From: Euryodendron excelsum
Lineage: Eukaryota; Streptophyta; Magnoliopsida; Ericales; Pentaphylacaceae
Direction: 5' to 3'
DNA: 64,000 bases
Assembly (NCBI GenBank): GCA_033060915.1
Contig: CM065379.1
Coordinates: 34,325,318-34,389,317 of the forward strand
The notes under the pieces were generated by a model, which searched no databases, had not been told where the DNA came from, and saw only the letters and a list, made by a program, of their open reading frames with translations. The position numbers and the translations under genes were made by a program. This document shows, piece by piece, positions 33,701 to 46,800 of this stretch (position 1 is its first letter; each line of letters starts with the position of its first letter).

Positions 33701-34943
33701 TCTAATCTTCCAACTTAGGAAACCAAATCAAATCATCTAATTTTAGAAACCAAATCAAATCATCTCTTTTTGAAAATGCAAATCAATCTTTCTTAATTCA
33801 ATCCTTTCCTGATTCTAAACTTTCATAATGTCAAACCTTTCCAAATTTCAACTTTCCAAATCTTTCTGAATTCAAAACTTTTCTAAGTTGAAATTTTCTT
33901 AATTCAAAACTTTCCTAAAACTTTCCTGAAACTTTCCTAATTTGGCACTTTCCTAAAATGGAACTTTCCTAAGTTCAAACTTTCTAAATTCAAAGTTTTC
34001 CAAAGTCCAATCTTTTCTAAATCATTCCAAGTCAAGTGTTTTCAAATCAAATCCAATCAAATCTCTTTTTAAATCTTTCCTAATTTAAACCTTTCTTAAA
34101 ATCCAACTTTCTAAAATCCAACTTTCCAAATCTAAATCAAATCCTTTCCAATTCAACTACATGTTCCAATCTTAGGTACCCTAAACCTTTAGAGGCCTCA
34201 ACCCTAGTTCAACCCTAACTCTAAAGTTAGAAGTTTCAACTCTTTTCTAAAACTCTTTTTTTAAACCAAGATGGTTATCCAACTTCAATCTAAGTCAACA
34301 TATTTTCAAAACTCAACTCTATCTTTCTAAATCTAGTCCAAGTTCTCTTTCAAGGGTCAAATCCTCTTTCAAATTCAATTCTAGGTCTAAGTTCAATCTC
34401 GATTTCAAATCTTCTATTCCAAGTTCAAATCCAATCTCTTTTTCAAATCAAACTCTTTTTAAATTAAATTCTTTTCAAATCAAACTCTTTTCGAATCAAA
34501 TCTTTTCAAATTAAAATTTTCAAAATCTCAAAGTGTCAACTTTCAATCGGACTCTTATCTGAACTACTACTGACCTAATTCCCAAAAAAGGATACATAGG
34601 CAACCCTCATGAGTGCAATCATACCTTTTTTCTAATTTCCAATTCCACAACCTTTTTCAAACTTTCAATTCCATGATCTATTTCAAGTTTCTAATTCAAA
34701 AATCTATTTTCAAATCTCTATTTCTAATTTCTAAAACTTTCTTTCAAAAATCAAATCTATCTTTTCAAACCAATTTTAAAATCAAATCAAGTCTTTTCAA
34801 ATCTACTTTCAAAATCAAAGTCTTTTCTTGCACTTGCATATCATGCATCATGTCAAGCATCTTTTCTAAAGTGGATAGTTTTGGACATATATTAATCAAA
34901 GATTCCAAATAAGTAAATCGAGGGTGAATATATATGTAGGTAT
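30723..34943 (+). repeat. 3' LTR of element P, truncated at its 3' end
   Basis: Aligns with the 5' LTR of P from TGTAATCATCCC to the TGTAGGTA motif (compare 23041). The last about 430 bp, normally ending in GTGCGATA, are missing, and the sequence switches to the leader of M in minus orientation. It includes TATA (32276-32285) and C24 (32632-32655). Many substitutions against the 5' LTR indicate old age. Confidence 0.85.
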
Positions 34944-36266
34944 GTTATGCAATACTATACATGTTCCTACAGACATTCATTTGTACACTGATTCATTCAA
35001 TAGGAATAATAATTTTATTGAGATAAATTTCCTTTGTACATATAATTTTCAAGAGTACATTGAAGCGGGGAGAGAGAACATTTTCCTTAAGACTTTCACC
35101 TATTCTATTTTTACATTTGAAATCCAAAACTACTCTTGAGTCTTCAGATTTGCCTTCTTTGATGGAGGTCGGTAAGAGACCTTGATTTTGGATTGCCCTT
35201 TGTCTTCTTGGCAGCCCTATCTTTATGAGCGAAGAGGATTAGGGCCCCTCTTTATGAGATGATTTTGATGCATGCCATGAATCCTTAGGGTCACGTGGTA
35301 CCCTTAGGAGTTTTGGTTGGCTTGATTTGAGCAAGAAGGGCTTTAGGGCCATTCTCTGGGGGTAATCAAATGCATAGAGATGTAATGACTTAAGTTACTT
35401 TGGAAACTCTAGTCTTGAAATGAATACAGATGCATGAGCAGTTATGATGCAAAAGATGCATAAAAATCATAACGACAGGAATCGAGTAGCACAACAGCAT
35501 GGATTGAGCAGAATGTAAGGGAAAGTAAAGCAGTCGCCCTTTCCTCCTTGGTTTTGAAATTGATGCACGTGTCTTAAATCCGATAGAGGTTCGGCTATAC
35601 ATGGGGTGCTACATGATCATGAGGTTGGGGGTTTACTAATGCTTCCTAAAAAGCTGAGTTCCGAACTTTTAAACCTCCAACGTCCACTCTCGAAAGGGTG
35701 AACCCCATCTTTGGTTGGTGGTTCGAGCAGAGAAACTATTAATAGACCGTAGGCTGAGAAGCTAACACAGCACCCGCCCACAGTCAATATGTTGTTCCCC
35801 CTTCTATCTAGAAGGATAATAACCAGGTAATTATGTAAAGGTGCAAATGCAAGTAAGCGCACCAATTGTGTGCAACATTTTTTAAAATAGAGGAAAGGAC
35901 CCAACAATACGCATCTCGTTATGCTCATCCAATCACATACATGGCAGTTAATATGACATAAAATGAAATGTGAACAATGGTCCACCTACAAAAAAAAGAT
36001 GCAAGGAGTTAGTAACTTTTCAAAAAACTCAATATAATATAAAAAGGATGGTCAAAGCAAGAGCATGCAAGTGGATGTCGATGCAAGAGCATGAATGTAA
36101 GCAATGAATGCAAGTGACGACACTTATTTGACAAATTTTGTATTTGAAAAATCATGTTTTGGGAACTTACAAAAATTTTGAAAAGTGGATAAAACTAAAC
36201 AAAGTAACCAGAGATTCTAGTTGAGTGAAGGGTCAAGAGACATAATAATGGCCTAGCACTCTAACT
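34944..36266 (-). other. Leader (5' UTR) of element M, PBS-proximal part
   Basis: On the minus strand it runs from the PBS through sequence matching 23500-24840 of P. It keeps the landmarks CTAGGCCATTATTATG (36240s), ACTCAAGAGTAG and CATGCATCAAAATC. It joins the P 3' LTR at a deletion point. The partner half of this leader is at 18072-18645. Non-coding. Confidence 0.75.
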
Positions 36267-36287
36267 GTCCCCAGTGGAGTCACCAGC
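36267..36287 (-). other. Primer binding site of element M
   Basis: On minus, GCTGGTGACTCCACTGGGGA and one more base directly follow the LTR end CGCGACA at 36288. It is the best preserved PBS in the window and identifies LTR_B as a 5' LTR. Confidence 0.8.
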
Positions 36288-36471
36288 TGTCGCGCCCTGG
36301 TTTTTAACCAAGCTCTCTTGGCTCAGAAAAAAGCACGGTACTCTCTCATTAGAACTTATCCTTCTAGAAGGGCGAGTGCAACTAAGCTTGACTCTAAAAT
36401 TAATTTTAGTACGGGCTTTAGGAAAAAGTTTGGAGTCACCACTTAACATAATTAAAGATGTGTTAGGTCAT

Positions 36472-39400
36472 TGTAAGCACCCCATTTTTGCCTGCTCGGC
36501 AGTCTTCAGTCTGTCCAGACTTGTATTCAAGTCAATATGGACATATTCCAATCTAAATCAACTTTCCAAAGCCTAATCCCATTAATCAATCACTTCGCGG
36601 GCCCTATGGGCCCAAATAAAGGTAAAATGACCAAAATGCCCTTGGTGGCATTGCTCGGTCCAATTCCAGTAGGCACATCTTCTCGAAGATGGTAAGTCCA
36701 CTTTTCCAATCCAATTCGAATTCCAATTCCAAATCCACTCTGGCATGTCCCTCGAGAAAGTTGATTCCTTGAGGCAGTAAGTCCATCTTGTCCAGCACGT
36801 TTCCGAAAAAACTCTTTGGAACGGTAAGTCCCTTCAAACCCGTCAACTGGGACGAGACCCCAAGTCCCTTAAATGGTAGAACGGTCCACCTTTGTCGCCT
36901 GTTAGTCCGCCAATAAAGAAATGTCACTTTCAGCACACCTTTCGAGAAAGTTGATCCCTCAGACGCTAAGTCCACCTAGCAGCTTCTAAAGATTAGGCAG
37001 CCTCTGGAATGATCGCGACCCATTACAGTAACAGAAATACTCGTAAACATCGCAACCATCGGAGTGACGGAAACACTCATAAACAGGTCGATATAGGAAA
37101 TTGCTAGTAAACCCCTATATCACGGGATCGACGTCAGAGTGATAGAAACACTCAAAACCCAGGTCTACACCAGTGCTTGCTAGCCCACCTCGGTGAAAAA
37201 TGACCAAACTGCACCTAGAGCCATTTTTGGCACGTTTCTCGGGATAGTACCTAAGTACTCAGAATGGTAAGTCCACCTTTCCAAAATTATCTTAAAGATA
37301 ACCCGGCATGATTAGGTGCCTCCCAGTCAGTTTTGGGCAAATTCTAAGACATTCCGGTCAAGATGACCATTTTGCCTCTAGGCATCTGAGTGCCCCGGGA
37401 ATCACACCGACTCTGGGTATCAAACTGGTAATCTCCCGAGGATGCTTTTGATAGTATCCCCAGCCTTCCAATACATTCCTAGATCATTCCGAGTCAGTTC
37501 CGGCAAACCCGGTATAAAATGATCGTTTTGCCCCTAGTGGGCCGGTTCTCCTTTTCCGACCAAACTAGCTTTGGGTATCAAACTAGTAACCTCCTGGGAC
37601 ATTCTAAGTAATGTCTCCAAATCTCGAGTCTTGTTTTGAGACATTTTGAGTCCATCTTGGTAGCTTTTCGGCCTGATTGACCGTTTTGCACCTAATGGCC
37701 CGGTCAACCCATCCAACACATCTAGTCATCATTTTTCAAGTTTGCTACCCCCGAGACACTGTTCTTAGGGTTCCTATCCCTTTCTGGCTTTTTGGGACAT
37801 TCCTGGCCCCTTCAAATCATTCTCGGACCTTCCGGAGCCATTCCTAATGAAACCAGGCCAAAAATTACATGGTAATCACTAGTATAGGCGCCCAAATCTT
37901 CTGAAGATATGTTGTTTGCCGATATTAAAACTTTCCTAAGTGGCTGGCGCCACTTCTAGTGGCTCCAATGTAAACTTTTGCCTGGCGCCACTGCAATAGG
38001 CACCAGGTCAATCCTCTTTCTATAAATACAGAGCCTCTTCCAGCGTGAAAAAGGTCCGCAAACTCAATCTAAAAACCCTCCTCTTCAATATACAGAGCTC
38101 GTAGCCTCCCTAAACCCGAGTCTTCTTTAGGTTTTCCAAAACCCTAGCCTCCATACATAAACCCTAACTCTCATATACTCCCATACACTCATATATACTC
38201 ATACACTAGCCTCCAAAGCCTCCATTGAAGAATTGAAGTGCTGCAACCTGAAGCTCCCGAAGACAAGACAAGCCCTTGAAGACTGACGCAAAGCGAAGCA
38301 AAGACCGAAGCAAAGCAAGAAGAACAAAGCGCACAAAGCAAAGCAATTAAAAAAAGATACAAGGTAGGCTCTCTATTTAAATTTATGCATCTTTCCCCCT
38401 CTCTCTTCTCTCTCCGAACCCACTTGGGTTTTCTTCTATTTTAATCTCCCATCTTCTTCCCCCCCTTCTTGCATGCTTAAAACAAGGAATTTCCCAGTCT
38501 ATGTGTAGGATTAAGCTATTGAAGGTTACCGTGTCGGGGGCTTTCTATTAGTCTAACCGAAGACCACGTAGGTTCGGCCCCCTTGATTATGTGATGAAGC
38601 CTTAACCTTGTATGTTCATGACCCCAACTTGCATTGTGCATATCATGATCTTGTATTCTTCCAAAATTCGTTTTCGAACTTATTTTCAAAACTTGCATCA
38701 AAACCGTTTTCAAAACTTGCATTAAAATTTTCTTCTTCAAAACTTCTTTTCAAAATCATAATCCTATGGTGATTCTAGCCTTTCCATGGCTAGGGTTACT
38801 TTAAGAAAGTGTTACATTTAAAGTGACCAATATGGTCCATATTCTTAAATCCTTGTTGTTTTCAATACCACTATCTTAAAGTGGTTTTAGCCTTTTTATG
38901 GTTAGAATCGTTTTAGGAAATTAAGATATTTTTATGAACGTTCCAAAAACTCTCTTTTCAAATCTCTCCTTCTAAAAATCTCTTTTCCAACATACTTTCT
39001 AAAAACCCTCTCCAATCTCCTTTCCAAAATTCTTTTCAAAAATCTATTTTCCAAAACTCTTTTTAAACTCCTTTCCAAAAAAGCTCTCTTCAAAATTCAC
39101 TTTCCAAAAACGCTCCCTAAGTTTTCCTTTCTAAAAACTCTTTCCAAAAAATCTCTTTCCTAAAAATTTTTTTCAAAAATCTCTTTCCTAAAAACTCTTT
39201 CTAAAAATCCCTTTCCAAAAACTCTCCTTCCAAAAATATTCCTTTCCAAAAATTCTACTGTCCAAAATCTCTTTTCCTTAGAGTCTAAGTCAAGCCCTAG
39301 AGCCAACGATTAAGAAACCCTAATTTACTTTCCTAGAGCATGACTTCCAATCTTGCCTCAAATCCTATATTTCCAAAATCTTCTTCTCTACATCAAAATC

Positions 39401-41224
39401 ATGAGTTTTCAAAATTTAGTTTTCTATATCAAAACTATAGTATTCCAAATCTAGGATTTCCAAAACTTCACCTTCCAAATCCATGCCAAAATCCAATCTT
39501 TCCACTAGGAAACCAAATCCAATCTCCCCATTTAGGAAACTGGATTCAATCCTCTGTTTTTGGAAATAAAATCAAAACACCTCTTTTTAGAAACAAAATC
39601 CAATCCCTTATTTTAGGAAATAGGAATCTCAATCCTTCCAAATCCAAGCCTTTCCTAATCCACTCCTTCCTAATCTCATACTTTCCTAAATATTAAGTTT
39701 CCAAAACCTGAACGTTTGAATCTTTCCTTAAACTTTAAGCTTCTAAATCTTTTCTAATTCCAACTTCTCTTAAATTCCATACTTTTCTAAATCTCAACTC
39801 TCCAAATCTAAATCTTCAAATCTTTCTAAATTTCAAACCTTTCCAAAACTCTAAACTTTCTTAAATTCAAATATTTCCAAAATCCTAAACTTTCTAAATT
39901 TCAAATCTTTCTAAATTTTAAATTTTTCCAAATCCAAAACTTTCCAAATTCAAAACTTTCTTAAGTTAAAACTTTCTAAATTCAAAACTTTCTAATTTTG
40001 AAATCTTTCCTGAAATGAAACTTTCTTATTTCGAAAACATTTCCTAATTCAAAACTTTCTTAAAATGAAACATTCCTAAAATGAATCTTTCCTAAAATGA
40101 ATCTGTCTTAAAATGAAACTTTCCTATTTTGAAACTTTTCTAATCCGAATTCTTCCTAAATCCAATCTTTCCTAATCTTCCAAGTCCAACATTCGAGTCA
40201 AATATTTTCTCAAAACTTTTCCCAGTTAAGTCAACTCTTTCTTAATCTCAAGTCTTTCCTAAATCCTATCTTCCTAAGTCTAGGTTTTCTAAACTTCTAT
40301 CTTTTCAAATCAAAGTCTAATCCTTTCAATTCCAAATTCTAATTTCCAATCTTCTATTTTAAGTTCAAATCAAACCCTTTTTTCAAATCAAAATCTCTTT
40401 TTCAAATCAAATATTCTATTTTCAATTAGACCCATGTTCGAACTAAGACTGACCTGATTCCTCAAAAAGGATACATAGGCAATCCTCACGGGTGCGGTCA
40501 TAACTTTTTTCAAATCTCCAATTCCAAACTTCCAATTTCTAATTCTAAAAATCTATTTTCAAATCTCTATTTCTAATCTCTAAAACTTTCTTTTAAAATC
40601 AAATCTATCTTTTCAAATCTCTTTTCTAAAATCGAATCAAGTCTTTTCAAATCAGTTTCAAAATCAAATCAAACTCTTGCACTTGCATATCATACATCAT
40701 GTCAAATTTCTTTTCAAAATTCTTTCCCAAAATTGATAGTATTGCACATGTGTTAATCGAAAACTCTGATGGATGAATCTAGGGTGAATAGACATGTAGG
40801 TACCACAAGGGCAGGGTAGGGTGATGGCTTAGTGCGTCTTCCCTACACATAACCAACCTCCGACCTTATATCACTGTTTTCAAAGAGCAAAATTGAGTTA
40901 TTTTCAAAAAGGGCTTAAGTTTTTTAAAGGTTGCCAAACAACCTATTTTCTTAAAAACCCTCTCTTGAGGAAGAATTTTCAAAATCATTTTCAAAAACCC
41001 AAAGTGTGGTCTTCAGATTATGCTTAGTTTTAGGTGATCTAACTCACCTTAATCAAGTTAGGTAGTGACTCCAAATTGTTTTTCAAAAGCCCTTTATTCA
41101 AATTAATTTTCAATTCAAACCTAGTCGCACTCATTCTTCTAGGAGGATGAGTTCTAACGAGAGAGTACAGTATTTTTTCCGCTTGTGTGTGTATTCCTCG
41201 AGTATAAAAAATCTAGGTGCGATA
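36472..41224 (+). mobile_element. S2: solo LTR of the Tat family inside LTR_B
   Basis: 4,753 bp, TGTAAGCACCCC to GGTGCGATA. The flanks GTCAT (36467-36471) and GTTAT (41225-41229) form a 5-bp target duplication with one C/T change. The uninterrupted homolog in S1 (about 10495) reads TTAGGTCACCTAAA, which confirms the join. It contains the dyad ATCTTCTCGAAGAT (36677-36690), three GGTAAGT sites (36691, 36823, 37266), TATA (38020-38029) and only C7 at the poly-C site. Confidence 0.9.
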
Positions 41225-42734
41225 GTTATCTAAAACTAAGTATAATATAAAGACTAAACTCAGGTTTTTTGAAATCATTGTGACAGTGTCCTTCTTAAGA
41301 AGGTTTTTTGGAAAAGAGATTTTTAACAACCTTTTAAAATGTTTTAAAGCCCTTTTAAAAACATGACTCCTAAGATCATCACCTTACCCTACCCTTTCGG
41401 TATCTACATGTCTAATCACCCTTAATTCACTCTCTTGAATAACCGGTTACTAATAGCCAGTTTAGAATTTTGAAAAAAGAGTTTGTTTATCACTTTTCGA
41501 ATGCATGATGCATAATGCATGTTTAGAAAAGTTTTTTGAAAACATGGAAGTTTGAAGGGATTTGAGATAGAAATCTTGAATTGATAGAAACTTTTAAAAA
41601 GAGAACTTGGGTTAAAATAAAGGTTATGACCGCACCATTTTAGGTTGCCTAGGTATCTTATTTGGGGATAATCAAGTCATTCATAATTTGGGCAAGGGCC
41701 CTATAGAGAAAAAAGCACATTGGAGCCTTTGAAATGCTTTAAAGACACATTAAGGTCTTGGAAAGTTTTGAAAATACTTTGAGTCATTAAAAAAAAAAAG
41801 AACTTGAGAGTTTGGAAAAATGCCTTAGAAATAGGACTTGGGATGTTTGAAGTGTTTTTGAAATCGAGTTTGAAGATCATTTTAAATATTTTTGAAATTA
41901 AATCAAGAGATTTTTGAAATGTTTTTGAAACAACTCAATGGAGTTTGGGAAGTGCTTTGAAACAACTCAAAAGAGTTTTGGAAGTGCTTTGAAACAACTC
42001 AAGGGAGTTTTGGAAAGGTTTTGAAGTCTTATTTTGAAAACCTTGGAGATAGAGTTTGGATTGAAAATGTTCTTGTGACCTTATCTTCGAAAAGCTTTCA
42101 AAAGTATCTTTTGAATACCTTATGAAAGGTATATTTAATATTTCATCACCTTTAAGAGGTTAGTCATTGAAAAACTAAACCCCTTTAGGGCTATGAGTTT
42201 TGAAAACGTGTTTGGAAAAGCGGCTAGATACTTTCCATTGGTTTTTAAAACTTTAGGGTCAGAGAACCCTTCTTAAATATCTCACTTATACTTGAACAAT
42301 CCTAATCATAGAATGATTAGGGTTGCTTCAAGAATGTGATGTTTCAAAAATACCTTTGAAAAAGGTTTTTGAAAAGTATTTAGGGTTCGACACCCTATAT
42401 GAACCTTAGGAGGTCACACTTGATGTGTCACTTCTTATAAGGAAACTTTAACCATGAGAGGGTTAAGATCACCTTAGAGTTGTGAGTTGTGAAATCACTT
42501 TTGAAAATAGCTTGTAGGAATGGTAAGTGTCTAGCCACTTTGGTCAAGACAAGTTTAAGAGAACTTTTTGGAAGCATTTTTTAAAATAGAGTATGGGAAT
42601 ATTTGAAAAGATTTTGCAGTTTATTTTTGAAATCTCAATCGAGTAGGATGTTTTTTAAAGAATGCTATGACTATGGTTTTGAATTGAAAGATTATTTGAA
42701 AAAAGGTCTTTGAATTGAAATCTTGAAGCTTACT

Positions 42735-42995
42735 AACCTTGGTTGGGATGACCTAAAGTTAATTAACTACAGTTAGATTAACCTAAGGTTGGGTCGACCT
42801 AGGTTTATCTAACTAGGGTTAGGTCGACCTAGGGTTGAGGGACGAAGGCTTAACTAACTTGGATTAGGTTAACCTAAGGTTGGGTAACTAGGGTCAAGTT
42901 AACCTAGGGTTGGATTAAGCTAGGGTTAACTAACTTGGATTAGGTTAACCTAAGGTTGGGCAACTAGGGTCAAGTTAACCTAGGGTTAGAAGGTG
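42735..42995. repeat. Palindrome-rich tandem repeat in LTR_B
   Basis: AGGTTAACCTA and AGGTCGACCTAGG motifs alternate. A 76-bp unit starting TAACTAACTTGGATTAGG is present at 42851 and 42927. It is found only in LTR_B. Confidence 0.8.
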
Positions 42996-43890
42996 GTTTT
43001 GAACTAGGGCTTGGACCTAGTTGTTTTAAAAGATGGCTTTAGAACTAGGATTTGGCCCTAATAATTTTACAAAAGTGATTTTGATCAAGGGTTTGAACCT
43101 AATGGTTTTAACAAGTGGTTTTATGCATGAAACTTGAAAGGGTATTTTAAAAACCATTTTTATGAAAACCACTCAAGAGAGAGTTGCCTTGGAACCATTA
43201 TAACCACTAACCTAAGAAAGTGAAACTTTTGAAAATCAATATATACAAGGTAGTTTTGAAAATTTCTTTGATTGAAAACTAAAGAGAATGAACCTTTTGA
43301 AAATTATTTGTTTGGAAAAGAGGTTTCACAAAACAACTTTTAAGATATCGAAAATCACTCCAAAGAATAAGGGTTAACATGGTTGATTTGAGGGAAATCA
43401 CTACAAAGCAGACTCCGTGGGACCATTCCAACCATAATATTCAAGAGAGCAAAACTTCTAAAAATCAATATGAAAATGGTAGTTTTAAAAATTCATTTTT
43501 ATGTAAATTAAAGAGAGTGAACTTTGAGAACCCTTCTTGAACGGGAGTGTTTCAAAAACCAATTTTGGAGTGTAGAAAGCCAATCTAATGAGCTAGGTTC
43601 CTATGGTCAATAAATGAGGAGGCCACTCCAGAGAAGGTTCCATGAGAACCATTTCAACTACAAAACTTAAGAGAGCAAAACTTTGGAAATCAAAGTGAAA
43701 TATAAGGTTTGGAGACCATTTTAATATAGCTTGAAGGTAGTAAAATGTAATGATGCAAAATGAGGTCAATGGACTTAAGGAGGGTTCTCTAGAATCCAAA
43801 AATTGAGAGTTTGACCTAGGCTTCAAGGAACTAACTCTTAGAACCATTTTTAGGAAAACACTTGAATATGGAATTTAAGAATGACATAGA

Positions 43891-46800
43891 TGTGAGCACC
43901 CCTTTTTTTACCACTCGGCGGTCTCCACTCCATCCAAACTTGTGTTCAAGTCAATATGGACATATTCCAAATCAAATCAACTCTCTAAGTCTAAATCTTG
44001 TCTATTCATCGCTTCGCGGGCCCATTGGGGCACAAAGAAAAGCAAAATGACCAAAATGCCCTTAGGGGCATTATCCTTTTCATATTCTAAACCAGGCACG
44101 TCTTTCCGAAGACGGTAAGACCCCTTTCCAATTCCTTTTCCAATTTCAATTTCAATCCCTCTCTTGAGACAATTGATTTCTTGAGAAGGTAAATCTATCC
44201 AATCAGGCATGTCTTTCCGAAGACGGTAAGACCCCTTTCCAATTCCTTTTTCAATTCCAATTCCAATCCCTCTCTCGAGACAGTTGATTCCTCAACACGG
44301 TAAATCTATCCAATTAGGCACGTCTTTTCGAAAATGATAAAACCACTTTCCAATTCTAAATTAGGCACGTCTTTCTAAAGACGATAAGACCCCTTTCCAA
44401 GTCCAAGTCCAATTCCAATTCCAATCCCTCTCTTGAGACAGTTGATTCCTCAAGAAGGTCCAGCACGTTTTTCGAAAAAAATCTCTTCAAAGCGGTAAGT
44501 CCCTTTAAACCTGTCGACCGGGACGAGACCCCAAGTCCCTTAGATGATAGAACAGTCCACCTTTAGCTCTTGCTAGCCCGCCAATGCAGAAATATCCGTT
44601 TAGGCACGCTTTTCAAGAAATTTGATTCTCAGGCGCTAAGTCCCTTTAGCAGCTTCCCGAGATCAGGCAGTCTCAGGAATGATCGCGATCCGTCAGAGTA
44701 GCGGAAATACTCGCAAACATAGCAACCATCAAAGTAGCAAAAATATCGCAAACAGGTCAATATAGGGAATTGCCAACAAACCCCTGTATCACGTGACCGC
44801 CGTTAGAGTGGCGGAAACACTCAAAACCCAGGTCAATACCAGTGCCTGCTAGACAACTTCGATGAAAAATGACCAAATTGCCCCTAAGGCCATTTTCTGG
44901 CATGTTTCTCGAGAACGCATTTGAATCCTCAGAACGGTAAGTCCAACCTTCCAAGATTGTCTTAAAGGCAATTCGGCATGATTAGGTGTCTTCTAGTCAG
45001 TTTCGGGCCAATTTCGAGACTTTTCGGTCAAGATGACCATTTTGCCCCAAAGCATTCGAATGCCCCAGGAACCACACCGGCTCTAGGTATCAAATCGGTA
45101 ACCTCCCGAGAATGTTTCTAATAGTATTTCCAACCTTCCTTTACCTTCCCGGATCATTCCGAATCAAGTCCGGCAAACCCGGTACAAAATGACCGTTTTG
45201 CCCCTAGAGGGCCGGTCGCCTTTTCCGACCACACCAGCTTTGCATATCAAACCGACAACCTTTGGGAACATTCTAAATAATGTCCCCAAGTCTCGAGTCT
45301 TTTTCCGGGACATTCCAAGACCGTCCGAGCAGCTTTCCAACCCGATTGACCGTTTTTCCCTTAACGGCTCGGTCAATCCTTCCGACACATCCTATCCTCA
45401 TTTTTCAAGTCAGATACCACCAGGACATTATTCTAAGTGTTCCTGCCCTTTTTTGGCTCTCCAAGTCATTCCTGGCCTCTTCAAATCGTTTCCGGACTTT
45501 CCGGAGTCACTCCTAGTGAAGCCAAGCTAAAAATTGCATGGTAGTCACTAGTACAGGCTCCCAAATCTTCCAAAGAAACGTTGCTTGCCGTCCTTAAAAC
45601 TTTCCTAACTGGCTGGCGCCACTAGCAATGGCGCCAAGCCAAGAATTGGCCTGGCGCCACTGTAACAGGCGCCAGGTCTGTCCCATCTCTATAAATACAA
45701 AGCCTCTTCCAGCGTGAAAGGGGTCTGCAAACTCAGTCTAAAAACCCTAATTTTTGATACACAGAGCTCGTACACTCCCAAAACCCTAGCTTCTCTAGGT
45801 TTTCCAAACCCTAGCCACCATACACAAACCCTAGCCTCATATACACTCATACACACCCTTATACACTTATACACTAGCCTCCAACCCTCCATTGAAGACT
45901 TGGAGTTCTGCAACTACAAAGATTTGAAGACCAAGATAAAGCTCTTGAAGACTGAAGTGAAGACCGAAGAAAAAGCAAGAAAGCAAGGCGCGCAAAGCCA
46001 AGCAAAATAAAGAAGACACAAGGTAAGCTTCTTATTTAAATTTTCGCACTTCCCCCCTCTCTCTTCTCTCTCCTAACCCACTTGGGTTTTCTATATTTTA
46101 ATCCCTCATCTCTTTCTCCCCCTTTCTTTGCATGTTTGAAACAAGGGGACTCCCGGTCCATGTATAGGATTAGATTATTGGAGGGTCACCATGTCGAGGG
46201 CTTTCTTTTAGTCTAACCGGAGACCACGTGGGTTCGGCCCCCTTAATTATGTGGTGAAGCCTTGACCTTGTATGTTCACTACCCCAAATTTGCATTGTGC
46301 ATATCATGATTCTTACATTCTTCCAAAAGTCGTTTTCAAAATCGTTTTCAAACTCATTTTCAAAGCTTGCATTAAACTTGTTTTCAAAATTGCATCAAAA
46401 TCTCCTTTTTCAAAACTTGTTTTCAAAATCACAATCCTAGGGTGTTTCTAGCCTTTCCATTGCTAGGGTTGCTTTAGGAAAGTGTTATATTTAAAGGGAC
46501 TGACATAGTCCATATTTTCAACTCCTTGTTGCTTTCAAAACTGCTTTCTTAAAGTAGTTCTAGCCTTCTTATGGTTAGAATCGCTTTAGGAAAGTGAGAT
46601 ATTTTATATCTTCCAAAAAACTCTCTTTTCAAAATTTTCTCTTTTTTAAAACCCTCTTTTTCAACATGCTTTCCAAAAATTCCCCTTTCCAAAATTGTTT
46701 TCTAAACACTTCCTCCAAAAATCTATTTCCCAAAACTTCTCCTTTTAAACTTCTTTCCAAAACACTCTCCTCAAAATTCACTTTCTAAAAACGCTCCCTA

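Larger units (their letters stand above)
18646..34943 (+). mobile_element. Element P: non-autonomous Tat-family retrotransposon without gag-pol
   Basis: P has a 5' LTR (18646-23477), PBS (from 23480), a 7.2-kb internal region, PPT (30700-30722) and 3' LTR (30723-34943), all in plus orientation. It is inserted in the leader of M. No gag, protease, RT or integrase motif is present in either strand. The internal region is the family leader joined to the family 3' UTR, with tandem repeats and an antisense-ORF region between. Such large derivatives depend on proteins from relatives. The flank CTTGG (18641-18645) should be the target duplication, but its partner is lost in a deletion at 34943/34944. 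Confidence 0.85.

Noticed and set aside
42735..42995. Interstitial telomere repeat (AGGGTTAGG-like)
   Set aside because: The motif is not TTTAGGG in tandem; it is a palindrome-based repeat limited to LTR_B.
42700..43890. Host gene between the solo LTRs S2 and S3
   Set aside because: The stretch is the middle part of LTR_B, collinear with S1 after removal of S2 and S3.
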